Shown here one piece after another: positions 27,190 through 36,344 of a stretch of DNA of 64,000 bases. The notes beneath the pieces were generated by a model that had not been told where the DNA came from, did no database searches, and worked only from the letters and a program-made list of their open reading frames with translations. Origin of the DNA: Peribacillus frigoritolerans (lineage in GTDB: Bacteria > Bacillota > Bacilli > Bacillales > DSM-1321). The stretch is taken from assembly GCF_030676415.1 (NCBI RefSeq), contig NZ_JAUUTW010000009.1, forward strand, positions 1 through 64,000, in the 5' to 3' direction. Each line of letters begins with the position of its first letter. The stretch's first letter is position 1. The translations under genes and the position numbers were made by a program.

Positions 27190-28020
27190 ATGATTTCAAA
27201 TATTTGGGAAACGATCACCTTACATAATGGAGTTAAAATGCCACAGCTGGGTTTCGGTGTATTTAAAGTGAAAAACGGCAATGAAACGGTTGAGTCCGTC
27301 AAGAAAGCGATCGAAGTTGGTTATCGTGCGATCGATACGGCGGCCATTTATGAAAATGAAGAAGGTGTTGGTCAAGCGATTCGGGAATGCGGAGTGCCTC
27401 GTGAAGAATTGTTCATTACATCTAAAGTATGGAATACAGAGCAAGGGTACGAAACGACGCTCCAGGCATTTGATGATAGTTTAAATCGCCTTGGTTTGGA
27501 ATACTTAGATTTATACCTGATCCACTGGCCGGGAAAAGATAAATATCTGGAAACCTGGAAGGCATTGGAAAAGATTTATAAGGATGGGAAGGTGAAATCA
27601 ATCGGTGTAAGTAATTTCCATGTTCATCATTTGGAAAATTTACTTGCAAACAGTGAAGTGAAACCGGTCGTCAATCAAATTGAATTGCACCCGCTTTTGA
27701 CTCAAGTCGAAATTCGTGATTACTGTGCAAAACATGAAATAAAGGTAGAATCTTGGAGCCCGCTAGGCAGAGGGAACCTATTGGAAGAGCCGACAATCAA
27801 TCATATAGCGAAGAAGCACGGGAAAAGTTCAGCACAAGTGTTGATTAGATGGCATATGCAACATGATCTAGTTGTAATACCTAAATCGATTACGCCGTCC
27901 CGTATCGAGGAAAATGCACAGGTATTTGACTTTTCATTAAGCCTGAATGAAATGAATCAAATAGATGCCTTGAACAAAAATGAACGGTTCGGCAGCAATC
28001 CCGATGAACTTTTGTTCTAA
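27190..28020 (+). CDS. aldo/keto reductase
   Basis: 276 residues, single AKR barrel, similar to B. subtilis YvgN/YtbE. The catalytic tetrad is visible: Asp49 and Tyr54 (AIDTAAIYENE), Lys79 (TSKVW) and His112 (LIHWPG). The C-terminal NADPH-binding segment VVIPKSITPSRIEENAQVFDF is intact. Such enzymes reduce methylglyoxal and other aldehydes with NADPH. The ATG follows AAGGGGG by nine bases. It stands alone with its own terminator. Confidence 0.9.
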   Translation: MISNIWETITLHNGVKMPQLGFGVFKVKNGNETVESVKKAIEVGYRAIDTAAIYENEEGVGQAIRECGVPREELFITSKVWNTEQGYETTLQAFDDSLNRLGLEYLDLYLIHWPGKDKYLETWKALEKIYKDGKVKSIGVSNFHVHHLENLLANSEVKPVVNQIELHPLLTQVEIRDYCAKHEIKVESWSPLGRGNLLEEPTINHIAKKHGKSSAQVLIRWHMQHDLVVIPKSITPSRIEENAQVFDFSLSLNEMNQIDALNKNERFGSNPDELLF

Positions 28021-28041
28021 AAAGAATATTGCAAATGATAG

Positions 28042-28070
28042 AGGGTGTCCCGATAATGGGGCATCCTTTT
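28042..28070 (+). terminator. terminator of aldo-keto reductase
   Basis: AGGGTGTCCC / GGGGCATCCT with wobble pairs around GATAAT, then a T-rich tail. Confidence 0.65.
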
Positions 28071-28205
28071 TCTTTTTCCTTTATGAACATAATTGAGACA
28101 GTTACTGCTTATACTAACTATGTGACAAAGTTAAGCCTATGGTATACCCGTTTAATATGTCTGATAATCCTGTTTTCGTTGCCAAATATTTTTAAAAAAA
28201 ATTAG

Positions 28206-28230
28206 GTTTTAGATTAATTAAACGGGGAAA
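28206..28230 (+). promoter_or_regulatory. sigma-B-like promoter, distal to glsB-type gene
   Basis: GTTTTA at 28206, 13-base spacer, GGGAAA at 28225. The first ATG after it opens only a 13-codon frame; the next accepted gene starts 258 bases on. If used, it gives a long leader. The rest of the 28021-28487 gap is unremarkable. Confidence 0.35.
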
Positions 28231-28487
28231 ATAATGAGTACAGCGGCAAACAAAAAGAAAAAATTCACTACATGAGGCCAATCAGTTACTCAAGGGCTAT
28301 AGCTAGCTAACTCTACCCAATAACTAAACATTCACATTCATTAGATATTTTGCGTAATCGGCATCATACCATTTGAATGTAAAAGTTAAAATAACTGAAA
28401 AAGGCATGACAATATGGAAGTGATTTGATTTCTTGGAGTCTGCTGCAGAAATTAAAAAAATAACTAATTTGAAGGAGGAAATATATT

Positions 28488-28742
28488 ATGGGATTTTTAT
28501 GGTCATTAATTATCGGAGGTATCATTGGTTGGTTAGCAGGTATGATCGTTGGACGTGACGTACCATTTGGAATTATCGGTAACATTATCGCTGGTTTTGT
28601 TGGTGCATGGTTAGGTTCATTAATTCTTGGGAACTGGGGACCTTCAGTAGCAGATTTCGCTATAATTCCAGCATTGATTGGTGCAATCGTATTTGTCTTC
28701 ATCTTAAGCCTTATCTTAAAAGGCATGAGAAAAGCTTCATAA
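28488..28742 (+). CDS. GlsB/YeaQ/YmgE family small membrane protein
   Basis: 84 residues, three hydrophobic helices rich in glycine. LIIGGIIGWLAGMIVGRDVPFGIIGNIIAGFVGAWLG is the classic pattern of the family once called transglycosylase-associated; B. subtilis YwzA is a member. The role is unknown; members are often induced by general stress. GAAGGAGG precedes the ATG. A sigma-B-like promoter lies far upstream and a strong terminator follows, so it is a single-gene unit. Confidence 0.88.
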   Translation: MGFLWSLIIGGIIGWLAGMIVGRDVPFGIIGNIIAGFVGAWLGSLILGNWGPSVADFAIIPALIGAIVFVFILSLILKGMRKAS

Positions 28743-28756
28743 ATACAAAAAATAAA

Positions 28757-28785
28757 GCTGGCCCAAGTGGCCAGCTATTTTTTTA
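28757..28785 (+). terminator. terminator of the GlsB-type gene
   Basis: AGCTGGCC-CAAGT-GGCCAGCT followed by ATTTTTTT. Confidence 0.9.
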
Positions 28786-28938
28786 TGCCAAAATGAACGG
28801 ATTTATTCCCAAGATGCGTATAGAGCGGAAAAATCCGACCCAAGTGCTAATGATTTCAGCCGTTGAGGATGATTATCCGTCCGGTTCGCTGGACCCAAAA
28901 AAAAAATATTTGGATTAATATTAATGAATAAATAAGAA

Positions 28939-28961
28939 CACCGTTCCGAAATGGAACGGTG
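28939..28961 (-). terminator. terminator of the pseudouridine synthase gene
   Basis: CACCGTTCC-GAAAT-GGAACGGTG; the minus-strand tail is T-rich but interrupted. Confidence 0.65.
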
Positions 28962-28970
28962 ATTTTCAGT

Positions 28971-29882
28971 TTAAATGGTGACATCGAATATTTCAGGACT
29001 ATCAATGAAAGGAGCTTCAATGATCATTTTTTCTTCTGAAATGGGGTGGATGAATTCGATATTCCTTGCATGCAGGGCTTGACGTGGAAATGTCTTTTTT
29101 CCGCCATACAAGGTATCTCCGGCCAAGGGGTGGTTCAAATGACTGAAATGCACCCTGATCTGGTGGGTTCGGCCGCTTTCCAGGGTGCAGCTGACGAGCG
29201 TCAAGTTTTTCTTGGGATCACGATTGAGCACCCGATAATGGGTGACTGCCGTCTGGCCTGTAGGGGAAACCCTTCGTCTTGTGGCATGGTGGCGGTCGCG
29301 ACCAATTTTTTCTTTGATTTCGCCTTCATTCTTTTTAATGTTTCCTTCGACTAAAGCTAGATATGTACGTTTGATTTCCCTTTCTTCCAGCATTCTATCC
29401 AGCATCGACCCAATGAGGCGGTTTTTGGCAAAAAGGACCGCACCGGTGGTATCTTTATCAAGCCTATGAATATGCTTGATCATACAGGTCTGGCCGGTTT
29501 TTTGAAGATGGTGCGCGACTCCATTGATGAGGGAGTGTGCTTCACCCGGTTGAGAAGGGTGAGTATCCATTCCAGCAGGTTTATTGGCTATCAACAACAC
29601 ATCATCTTCATATAAGATGGAAATTCCTAAGTCAGCCGCTGGAACTGTTTCATTTTCAGCCTGATCCAATAAGGGGATGCTGATCGTATCTCCTTCACTA
29701 AGCATGGTCGACCATGTGACGGAATTCCCGTTCACTGTCACTTCTTTACTCATCCTCCATTCATGCACTAATTTCTTTGGGGCCTTCCAACGCTCCCTAA
29801 AAAGCTTTTCCAATGTTAATCCACTCCAACTTTGGAGAACTTCTATTATTAAATGTTGGTTAGTTATTTTGAAATTTTCCAA
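28971..29882 (-). CDS. yhcT: RluA/RluD family pseudouridine synthase
   Basis: 303 residues, the size of B. subtilis YhcT. The catalytic signature HRLDKDTTGAVLFAKN near residue 140 contains the essential Asp; IANKPAGMDTHPSQ and SGRTHQIRVHFSHLNHPLAGDTLYGG are the two other conserved blocks. There is no clear S4 domain sequence at the N-terminus but the first 70 residues have its length. It isomerises uridines in rRNA or tRNA; the target is unknown. It is divergent from a yhcU-like gene, as in B. subtilis. Confidence 0.88.
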   Translation of the reverse strand: MENFKITNQHLIIEVLQSWSGLTLEKLFRERWKAPKKLVHEWRMSKEVTVNGNSVTWSTMLSEGDTISIPLLDQAENETVPAADLGISILYEDDVLLIANKPAGMDTHPSQPGEAHSLINGVAHHLQKTGQTCMIKHIHRLDKDTTGAVLFAKNRLIGSMLDRMLEEREIKRTYLALVEGNIKKNEGEIKEKIGRDRHHATRRRVSPTGQTAVTHYRVLNRDPKKNLTLVSCTLESGRTHQIRVHFSHLNHPLAGDTLYGGKKTFPRQALHARNIEFIHPISEEKMIIEAPFIDSPEIFDVTI

Positions 29883-30116
29883 TTTAACTCCTACTTTCGA
29901 CTACTTTGGTTTTTGATTAAATGAAAAAATATATAATAGTTAAGGATTAGTCATGAAAAAGTAACCTTTGGACCTATTGCTAAGATTCTTAGGTGGTGGA
30001 AATTACCACATATTTTTTACAATTTTTATGTTATTCTATGGGGAAAGAAATCGCTTGTCCTAGAATATACATATAATAGATAGGTCTAACGGATCTGAAA
30101 AAAGGTGGTTTTTTTA

Positions 30117-30536
30117 GTGAAGACGGTCTTTTCTTCAACGGAAGAACAAGAGCAAGAAATAGCGAGTCTCGTTTCTCGTTTCTACGAATCAGTCTTTCCA
30201 AAATACTTTACGGAAAGTGAAATCCTTCATTTTCGCGAGATTGGCGTTTTAAAGCCCAATCAAAGTTCTGTTACTTACTTGGCAACATTAAGAGACGCAT
30301 TTCAAGTAATGACATGTCTTCAAGTCCTTATGTCGATATTAGACAAACAAAAGAGAGAAGATTTTATAGGGATGGAATCTAAATCTGAAGAATTGTTCCA
30401 GCATAACATCACACTATTGAATGAATACGGAATATTCTTCCCTTTTTATTATGACCATTTTTCAAGTATAAACCATGAAGCGAATAATGATATGCAGATG
30501 ATGGACATCCAAGTGGCGAATCAATATTTAGTATAA
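30117..30536 (+). CDS. yhcU: YhcU family (DUF5365) protein
   Basis: 139 residues with no recognised motif: a mostly helical, acidic protein (FSSTEEQEQEIASLVSRFYESVFPKYF at the start). I assign it by size, position beside yhcT and overall resemblance to B. subtilis YhcU; function unknown. The start is a GTG at 30117 behind AAAGGTGG and a run of T's. An upstream GTG at 30105 overlaps the ribosome-binding site. Confidence 0.65.
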   Translation: MKTVFSSTEEQEQEIASLVSRFYESVFPKYFTESEILHFREIGVLKPNQSSVTYLATLRDAFQVMTCLQVLMSILDKQKREDFIGMESKSEELFQHNITLLNEYGIFFPFYYDHFSSINHEANNDMQMMDIQVANQYLV

Positions 30537-30548
30537 GGCAACAAAAAT

Positions 30549-30597
30549 GAGCCGGCTATAACGGGAGAAGCATTTCCGTTAGGGCCGGCTCATTTTT
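30549..30597. terminator. bidirectional terminator
   Basis: GAGCCGGC/GCCGGCTC outer arms with an inner AACGG/CCGTT stem, then ATTTTTT. It lies between yhcU and the convergent thioredoxin-like gene. Confidence 0.85.
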
Positions 30598-30604
30598 TCC
30601 ATTC

Positions 30605-31075
30605 TTAATTAATATCGTGGTCCTTGAACCATTTTTCGAACGTTTCCTCATCATTAAAGCCAACGATCCGTTCTTGTTCTTTGCCATTATTATAGTGAAC
30701 GATTGTCGGAGTGCTTTTGATGCCATAATCGCTCCACCCTTGTTCAAACTCCAAAAGATTGTATTGAACCAGATCGATTCCCAGCTTTTCTGCCAAAGGA
30801 GCTACGATTGGAGTGGTTTTTTGACAATGAGGGCATTCAGGACTATAGAAATAAACGGTCACATCTTCATTATCCTGGAGGTCCTGCTCCAATTCTTCCG
30901 GCAGGATCAAGTTTTGATAATTGGGGTCATCCAGCTGATCGACAGTAGCGGGTTTAAGCTTATCCTTGCCGTATGGATTTCCTTTTGATTTCTCTTCTTT
31001 TTTCATGTTTGTAAAAACGCCCAGCAGGACAAATATCGCGACGATTATCACTAAAAATATAGCCATTTTCTTCAT
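30605..31075 (-). CDS. membrane-anchored thioredoxin-like protein, CPHC
   Basis: 156 residues. An N-terminal helix (about 3-22) anchors it outside the cell, then a charged linker, then a thioredoxin fold with Cys81-Pro-His-Cys84 (YFYSPECPHCQKT) and the cis-proline STPTIVHY near residue 125. CPHC is the DsbA-type active site, which favours an oxidising role. Its ATG overlaps the stop of the DsbB-like gene upstream as TAATG, so the two are translationally coupled. It probably receives oxidising power from that quinone-linked partner. B. subtilis BdbA/BdbD fill similar roles but the sequence is closer to a short thioredoxin than to BdbD. Confidence 0.82.
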   Translation of the reverse strand: MKKMAIFLVIIVAIFVLLGVFTNMKKEEKSKGNPYGKDKLKPATVDQLDDPNYQNLILPEELEQDLQDNEDVTVYFYSPECPHCQKTTPIVAPLAEKLGIDLVQYNLLEFEQGWSDYGIKSTPTIVHYNNGKEQERIVGFNDEETFEKWFKDHDIN

Positions 31076-31512
31076 TAAGCTGCAACCTCCTTGGATCTTG
31101 TCCATATGATGTAACTGCATATGAAAATAATGATGAATGCAGTCAAGGCTAGGAACGGGATGGTGATGAAACCAAATACGTTTATATATTGTCCTGTACA
31201 TGGAACCCTTCCGCATGCAAGGGTGTGGTCAGAAAAGAATGAAACCTTTTGTATCAAGTAATGGTACGTGGAAATGAATGCACCGATAGCGGATAATATC
31301 ATGGTATAAAAGCTGATCCAATAATCTTTTCGAATGATTGCAATTCCTAAAATGATCGTAAAAGGATACATGATGATCCGTTGATACCAACAGAGTGCAC
31401 AAGGTTCATATTGCTTGATTTCAGAAAAGTATAAGCTTCCAAACATAGCAATGATGGAAGCAGCCCAGGCTACAAATAATAAGTTTTCCACACTGCGTTT
31501 AGTTTTGTTCAT
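31075..31512 (-). CDS. bdbC: DsbB-like thiol:quinone oxidoreductase
   Basis: 145 residues with four membrane helices. The first loop pair is Cys38/Cys41 (EPCALCWYQRI) and the second is Cys100/Cys105 (ACGRVPC), exactly the DsbB layout. It reoxidises a DsbA-type partner and passes electrons to menaquinone. The ATG at 31512 has a purine-rich GGAAGAGG upstream; a frame extension to 31602 has no such site. The next gene overlaps by one base and encodes the likely partner. B. subtilis BdbC is of similar size. Confidence 0.87.
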   Translation of the reverse strand: MNKTKRSVENLLFVAWAASIIAMFGSLYFSEIKQYEPCALCWYQRIIMYPFTIILGIAIIRKDYWISFYTMILSAIGAFISTYHYLIQKVSFFSDHTLACGRVPCTGQYINVFGFITIPFLALTAFIIIFICSYIIWTRSKEVAA

Positions 31513-31714
31513 GGTTCCTCTTCCCCATCTCTTTTTGCTCTCATGAAAAGTATAGTATGTATGGACGGGGTCTGTAAAATATATATTCTTTTTAACGGAC
31601 ATTAAGAATGGTTTTTATCCATGCAATTTTGAAATCCATGGGTAGGTTCAGTTGTTTTAATTTTTGAATAAGGGGTATAATCCTTATGGAAGAGATTAAA
31701 GGAGTCTGAGGAAA

Positions 31715-33262
31715 ATGCCTAATTTGGACCTGCATAAATATGAAAAAATAATGGAAATACGTAATATGAGGCTAGGAGACATAGATGAAATAATTGCTTT
31801 GCAGTCGAGTTGCTTTCCGGGAATGGTTCCCTGGAAGCGAGATCAGCTTGAGAGCCATCTGGAAATTTTTCCGGAAGGACAGTTCGTGGCTGAATATGAT
31901 GGAAAAGTGATTGGCTCATGTTCCAGCCTCATTATTAATTTTGACGAATATGATGACCGCCATACATGGGATGATGTAACCGATAATGGGTACATCACGA
32001 ATCATAATCCGGACGGTTATAATTTATATGGAATCGAGGTCATGGTCCATCCTGAATTCCGCAGGATGAAAATTGGTCAAAGACTATATGATTCAAGGAA
32101 AGAACTTGTTGCCCATTTAAATTTAAAAAGCATCATTATCGGGGGAAGGATCCCCAATTACCATAAACATGCGGATGAACTGTTACCAAGGGAATATGTG
32201 AAAGAAGTGCAATTGCATAAAATATATGATCCGGTTCTTTCGTTCCAGCTTTTAAATGGGTTCACGCTGATGAGGATCAATCCGAATTACTTGCCGGATG
32301 ATCTGCAATCGAATAAGTATGCTACGCTCATGGAGTGGAATAACGTCGATTATCAGCCGAAAACAAAACGTTATTATAAAACATCAGAGCCGGTACGGAT
32401 CTGTGTCGTGCAATACATGCTGCGTAAAATCGATTCATTCGAAGACTTCGCTAACCAAGTTGAATATTTCACCGACGTTGCTTCGGATGCTAATGCGGAT
32501 TTCGCCGTGTTCCCGGAATTGTTCACCACCCAGCTGATGTCTTTCTTGAATGAAAGATCACCAAGCTTGGCTGTACGGAAACTGTCGGATTTCACGGAGC
32601 AATACATTGAATTGTTTACCACTTTAGCTGTAAGGTATAACGTCAATATCATCGGCGGTTCCCATTTCGTAAAAGAAGATGATGACAATATCTATAATAT
32701 CGCTTATTTATTCCGTCGCGATGGGACGATTGAAAAGCAATATAAAATTCATATCACACCAAATGAAAGAAAATGGTGGGGGATTAACGCAGGTGACCGC
32801 GTTCGTGTCTTTGATACGGACTGTGGAAAAATCGCCATACAAATTTGTTATGATATTGAGTTTCCGGAACTTGCCCGGATTGCTACCGACATGGGAGCCA
32901 AAATCATATTCACTCCATTTTGTACAGAAGACAGGCAAGGCTATCTGCGAGTTCGCTATTGTGCCCAGGCCCGTGCCGTGGAAAACCAAATCTATACCGT
33001 CATTTCCGGAACGGTCGGGAATCTTCCGCAAACGGAAAATATGGATATTCAATATGCCCAATCGGGAATCTTCTCTCCATCGGATTTCGAATTTGCGCGT
33101 GACGGCATAGTCGGGGAAACCAGCCCGAACCTTGAGATGGTCCTGATTGGCGATGTCGATTTGGAGATTTTAAGGCGGGAGCGTCAGTCTGGTACTGTAA
33201 AGCAATTGAAAGATCGCCGCCATGATATTTACCATCTGCACTACAAAGATGGCGAAAAATAA
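31715..33262 (+). CDS. yhcX: GNAT acetyltransferase-nitrilase fusion
   Basis: 515 residues in two parts. Residues about 15-205 are a GNAT domain (IEVMVHPEFRRMKIGQRLYDSRKEL is the acetyl-CoA loop). From about 225 there is a carbon-nitrogen hydrolase with the Glu-Lys-Cys triad: Glu in FAVFPELFTTQ, Lys in EKQYKIHITPNE and Cys in IAIQICYDIEFPELAR. The same fusion is known as YhcX in B. subtilis (513 residues). The substrate is unknown; the fusion suggests an amide released or transferred in two steps. Position after yhcT/yhcU keeps B. subtilis order, with glp genes absent in between. Confidence 0.88.
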   Translation: MPNLDLHKYEKIMEIRNMRLGDIDEIIALQSSCFPGMVPWKRDQLESHLEIFPEGQFVAEYDGKVIGSCSSLIINFDEYDDRHTWDDVTDNGYITNHNPDGYNLYGIEVMVHPEFRRMKIGQRLYDSRKELVAHLNLKSIIIGGRIPNYHKHADELLPREYVKEVQLHKIYDPVLSFQLLNGFTLMRINPNYLPDDLQSNKYATLMEWNNVDYQPKTKRYYKTSEPVRICVVQYMLRKIDSFEDFANQVEYFTDVASDANADFAVFPELFTTQLMSFLNERSPSLAVRKLSDFTEQYIELFTTLAVRYNVNIIGGSHFVKEDDDNIYNIAYLFRRDGTIEKQYKIHITPNERKWWGINAGDRVRVFDTDCGKIAIQICYDIEFPELARIATDMGAKIIFTPFCTEDRQGYLRVRYCAQARAVENQIYTVISGTVGNLPQTENMDIQYAQSGIFSPSDFEFARDGIVGETSPNLEMVLIGDVDLEILRRERQSGTVKQLKDRRHDIYHLHYKDGEK

Positions 33263-33416
33263 AGAGGTAAACGAGCTCGTGATGTGAAGAACGCTAGGAT
33301 CGGTTCTTTTCATTGCGAGCCTTTACTTCATTTATTGGAATAAATATGATAATTTTGTATATGTAAGGCAGATACATAATAATCACAAATAAGGCGTTTG
33401 GGAGGAGATGTTGGAG

Positions 33417-35147
33417 ATGGACTGGAAATCTTTATACACCACTTGGGCAGGGTACCAGAATTTAAATGGGGAATTACGTGTCCTCCTTGAGGAGATGCAG
33501 CAGGATGAAGCACGACTCGAAGATGCCTTTTATAAAAATTTGGAATTTGGAACAGGCGGAATGCGTGGGGAAATCGGAGCGGGAACGAACCGGATGAATC
33601 TTTATACTGTAAGGAAGGCAACGGTTGGGTTAGCTCAATATATCTCTTCGTTTGGGGAAGAAGCAAAAGGAAGAGGGGCTGTGATCGCTTATGATTCGAG
33701 ACATAAGTCCCCGGAATTTGCACTCGAAGCAGCTAAGACCTTGGCTACATTTGGGGTGAAGGCTTATTTATTCGATGAATTGCGTCCGACTCCGGAATTG
33801 TCATTTGCGGTTCGCGAGCTGAATGCTTTTGCTGGAATCGTCATCACGGCAAGCCACAATCCGCCTGAATATAATGGTTACAAGGTTTATGGACCGGATG
33901 GGGCACAATTGCCACCGGAAGCAGCGGATCAAGTAATCAGCTACGTGAATGCCATTGAAAGTGAGCTTGAAATTCAGATTGAAGAAGCTGAAGTCCTTGA
34001 AGGGCAAGGCCTCATCGAAATGATTGGTGAGGAATTGGATGCGGCATATAATCGTGAGTTGCTTACAGTTCCCGAGAATCCGCAGCTTGCCGAGGAAATA
34101 GATGTGTCAATCGTCTTTACACCGCTTCATGGTACGGCAAATAAATCCGTCAGGCGGGCGCTGCAAAGCTTAGGGTATCAAAATTTGCATATCGTTAAGG
34201 AGCAGGAATTGCCAGATCCGGATTTTTCGACAGTTCAGTCACCAAATCCAGAGGAACCAGCTGCATTTGAAATGGCCATCGAGCTTGGAAACAAAGTGGA
34301 AGCGGACTTATTGATAGCAACGGACCCAGATGCCGATCGTCTTGGAATTGCCGTGAAAAACGAGATGGGTCAATATGTTGTCCTGACTGGAAATCAAACA
34401 GGTGCACTTTTCCTGGACTATTTACTGTCCCAGAAAAAAGAAAAAGGGAAGATTCCTCAAAATGGAGTCGTCTTAAAAACCATCGTCACTTCAGAAATCG
34501 GGCGGACGATTGCCGAGTCATATGGCTTAAAGACGGTTGATGTACTTACCGGGTTTAAGTTTATCGCCGAGAAAATAAATCAGTATCATGAAAGCGGGGA
34601 AAATAGCTTTTTGTTCGGATATGAAGAAAGCTACGGTTATCTGATTAAAGATTTTGCACGTGATAAGGATGCCATTCAGGCTGCAGTGCTTGCTGTCGAA
34701 GTCTGTGCGCATTATAAAAAGCAGGGATTGACACTATATGAAGGGTTGTTGAATGTGTTTGAAAAGTACGGCTTTTACTTGGAAGGATTGCGTTCATTGA
34801 CTTTAAAGGGTATTGAGGGAGCGAAACAGATTCAAGGAATTTTGAATCAATTCCGCCAAAATCCTCCTTCCCGAATTGCTGGCATTCCGGTAGTCGCTGA
34901 AGAAGATTATCAAAGCAGCAAAAAGCGTACATTACTTTCAAATGGTGAAGAATTGATCGAGCTTCCGAAATCAAATGTATTGAAGTATTTCCTTGAGGAT
35001 GGTACATGGGTTTGCCTACGTCCCTCAGGCACTGAACCGAAAATTAAATTCTATTTCGGTGTCCAAGGTAAATCAATGCCAGAAGCTGAGTCCAAGTTAT
35101 CAGGAGTCATGGAAGATTTCATGAGCAAGATTGAAGCATTAGTTTAA
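33417..35147 (+). CDS. pgcA: phosphoglucomutase / phosphomannomutase (alpha-D-phosphohexomutase)
   Basis: 576 residues. The phosphoserine loop [21 protein letters not shown] near 140-160, the metal loop [12 protein letters not shown] near 300-310, the sugar-specificity loop GYEESYGYL near 400 and the phosphate loop [12 protein letters not shown] near the C-terminus are all present. It interconverts glucose 1- and 6-phosphate, feeding UDP-glucose for teichoic acid and glycolipid anchors (B. subtilis PgcA/YhxB). ATG 33417 is nine bases behind AGGAG; the ATG at 33408 abuts that site and is less likely. Confidence 0.92.
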   Translation: MDWKSLYTTWAGYQNLNGELRVLLEEMQQDEARLEDAFYKNLEFGTGGMRGEIGAGTNRMNLYTVRKATVGLAQYISSFGEEAKGRGAVIAYDSRHKSPEFALEAAKTLATFGVKAYLFDELRPTPELSFAVRELNAFAGIVITASHNPPEYNGYKVYGPDGAQLPPEAADQVISYVNAIESELEIQIEEAEVLEGQGLIEMIGEELDAAYNRELLTVPENPQLAEEIDVSIVFTPLHGTANKSVRRALQSLGYQNLHIVKEQELPDPDFSTVQSPNPEEPAAFEMAIELGNKVEADLLIATDPDADRLGIAVKNEMGQYVVLTGNQTGALFLDYLLSQKKEKGKIPQNGVVLKTIVTSEIGRTIAESYGLKTVDVLTGFKFIAEKINQYHESGENSFLFGYEESYGYLIKDFARDKDAIQAAVLAVEVCAHYKKQGLTLYEGLLNVFEKYGFYLEGLRSLTLKGIEGAKQIQGILNQFRQNPPSRIAGIPVVAEEDYQSSKKRTLLSNGEELIELPKSNVLKYFLEDGTWVCLRPSGTEPKIKFYFGVQGKSMPEAESKLSGVMEDFMSKIEALV

Positions 35148-35161
35148 ATGTATGAAAGCTG

Positions 35162-35193
35162 AACGAAAGACTTCTTCGGTCTTTCGTTTTTTT
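35162..35193 (+). terminator. terminator of pgcA
   Basis: AACGAAAGAC-TTCTTCG-GTCTTTCGTT and a T-run. Confidence 0.9.
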
Positions 35194-35311
35194 CATGATG
35201 GCAAATTTTTAGAAGGTTGAATTATCAAAATTCTAGGAAATTCCGTTTCGGTTTTGGTATACTGTATTGGCGACTGATCTCGAACATCGGGAATATTGGA
35301 GGTATAAATTC

Positions 35312-35839
35312 ATGAAATTAGTAATCATTAATGGTTCACCACGTAAACAAGGGCGTACGGGGATTGCCTCACGCTACATATCCAAGAAATACGGAGCGGA
35401 ACTTATTGATTTAAGCAATAGCGAAATCCCTTTATATTCAGGTGAAGGTGAGCAATATCAATTGGAAGTGATTCAAGGTCTTCGGAAAAGCATCGAGGAA
35501 GCGGATGGCGTAATTCTGACCACTCCGGAATATCATGGTTCCATGAGCGGAGCCTTGAAAAATGCCTTGGATTTCCTAAGCAGTGAACAATTCACGCATA
35601 AACCAGTCGCTCTATTGGCTGTCTCTGGCGGAGGAAAAGGCGGGATTAACGCCTTGAATTCCATGAGGACAGTGGGTCGAAGCCTTTATGCAAATGTGAT
35701 CGCCAAACAATTGGTTTTGGATCCACATTGCTTCGATTACGAAAAAGATGGTTTATTTGAAGAATCTGCGGTACTTGTAGAAGGTATGATTGAAGAGCTT
35801 AAAATGTATGCAACTGCATATGCTACAATGAAAAAATAA
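35312..35839 (+). CDS. yhdA: NADPH-dependent FMN reductase / azoreductase
   Basis: 175 residues, one more than B. subtilis YhdA (azoreductase). IINGSPRKQGRTG is the FMN phosphate loop and TTPEYHGSMSGALKNALDFLS the second flavin segment. GGAGG lies 10 bases before the ATG at 35312. It is followed by a terminator and then by a convergent yhdB-like gene, which is the B. subtilis order. It reduces quinones, FMN or azo compounds with NADPH. Confidence 0.85.
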   Translation: MKLVIINGSPRKQGRTGIASRYISKKYGAELIDLSNSEIPLYSGEGEQYQLEVIQGLRKSIEEADGVILTTPEYHGSMSGALKNALDFLSSEQFTHKPVALLAVSGGGKGGINALNSMRTVGRSLYANVIAKQLVLDPHCFDYEKDGLFEESAVLVEGMIEELKMYATAYATMKK

Positions 35840-35847
35840 TGAAATGA

Positions 35848-35880
35848 GGGTCAGGTATTAAATACCTGACCCTTCCTTGT
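35848..35880 (+). terminator. terminator of yhdA
   Basis: GGGTCAGGTATT and AATACCTGACCC, nearly loopless palindrome, then TTCCTTGTTTTT. Confidence 0.75.
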
Positions 35881-35969
35881 TTTTATAGGGTTTCACCAGC
35901 CAAAGTTATTTCCCCGAAAATCAATCCTCTTGTATAAATTTTCCCGTTTTGCAAAAACTATAGTTGATT

Positions 35970-36212
35970 TTAGCTTGGAAGTTCACTTAAATAATCACTT
36001 GTTTTTTCTGCCGCATGATCCAGATAACGAAGCAGTGCATATAGGTGGGATTGAACGATTTGATAATCATGCTCAAACCTGTAAGCGTGCAAAAAATGTT
36101 CTATTTTTTTCGAAAGAAAGTGATCTTTCGTTCGAACCATCAATACTAACAAGCTGTCCCAATCAGAACGGTGTGTGTGAAACAATGCTTGATCATAATC
36201 CGCAATCCTCAT
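35970..36212 (-). CDS. yhdB: YhdB family protein
   Basis: 80 residues, same length as B. subtilis YhdB. Text such as LLVLMVRTKDHFLSKKIEHFLHAY and EHDYQIVQSHLYALLRYLD is the family pattern as I remember it. No catalytic motif; likely a small helical protein of unknown role. GGGGGAG lies 10 bases before the ATG. Its place between yhdA and yhdC homologues supports the assignment. Confidence 0.75.
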   Translation of the reverse strand: MRIADYDQALFHTHRSDWDSLLVLMVRTKDHFLSKKIEHFLHAYRFEHDYQIVQSHLYALLRYLDHAAEKTSDYLSELPS

Positions 36213-36344
36213 GTTCTTCTCCCCCTTATTAAGGAGCTATTTGTATTTTGTTCAGATATGACAGAACATTTCCTTACAATAAGTGGCGATGTATTTGGAC
36301 CGCGGTTGTTGCTTTTTACCTGAATAAAACTAAAAGGTGAGTAC

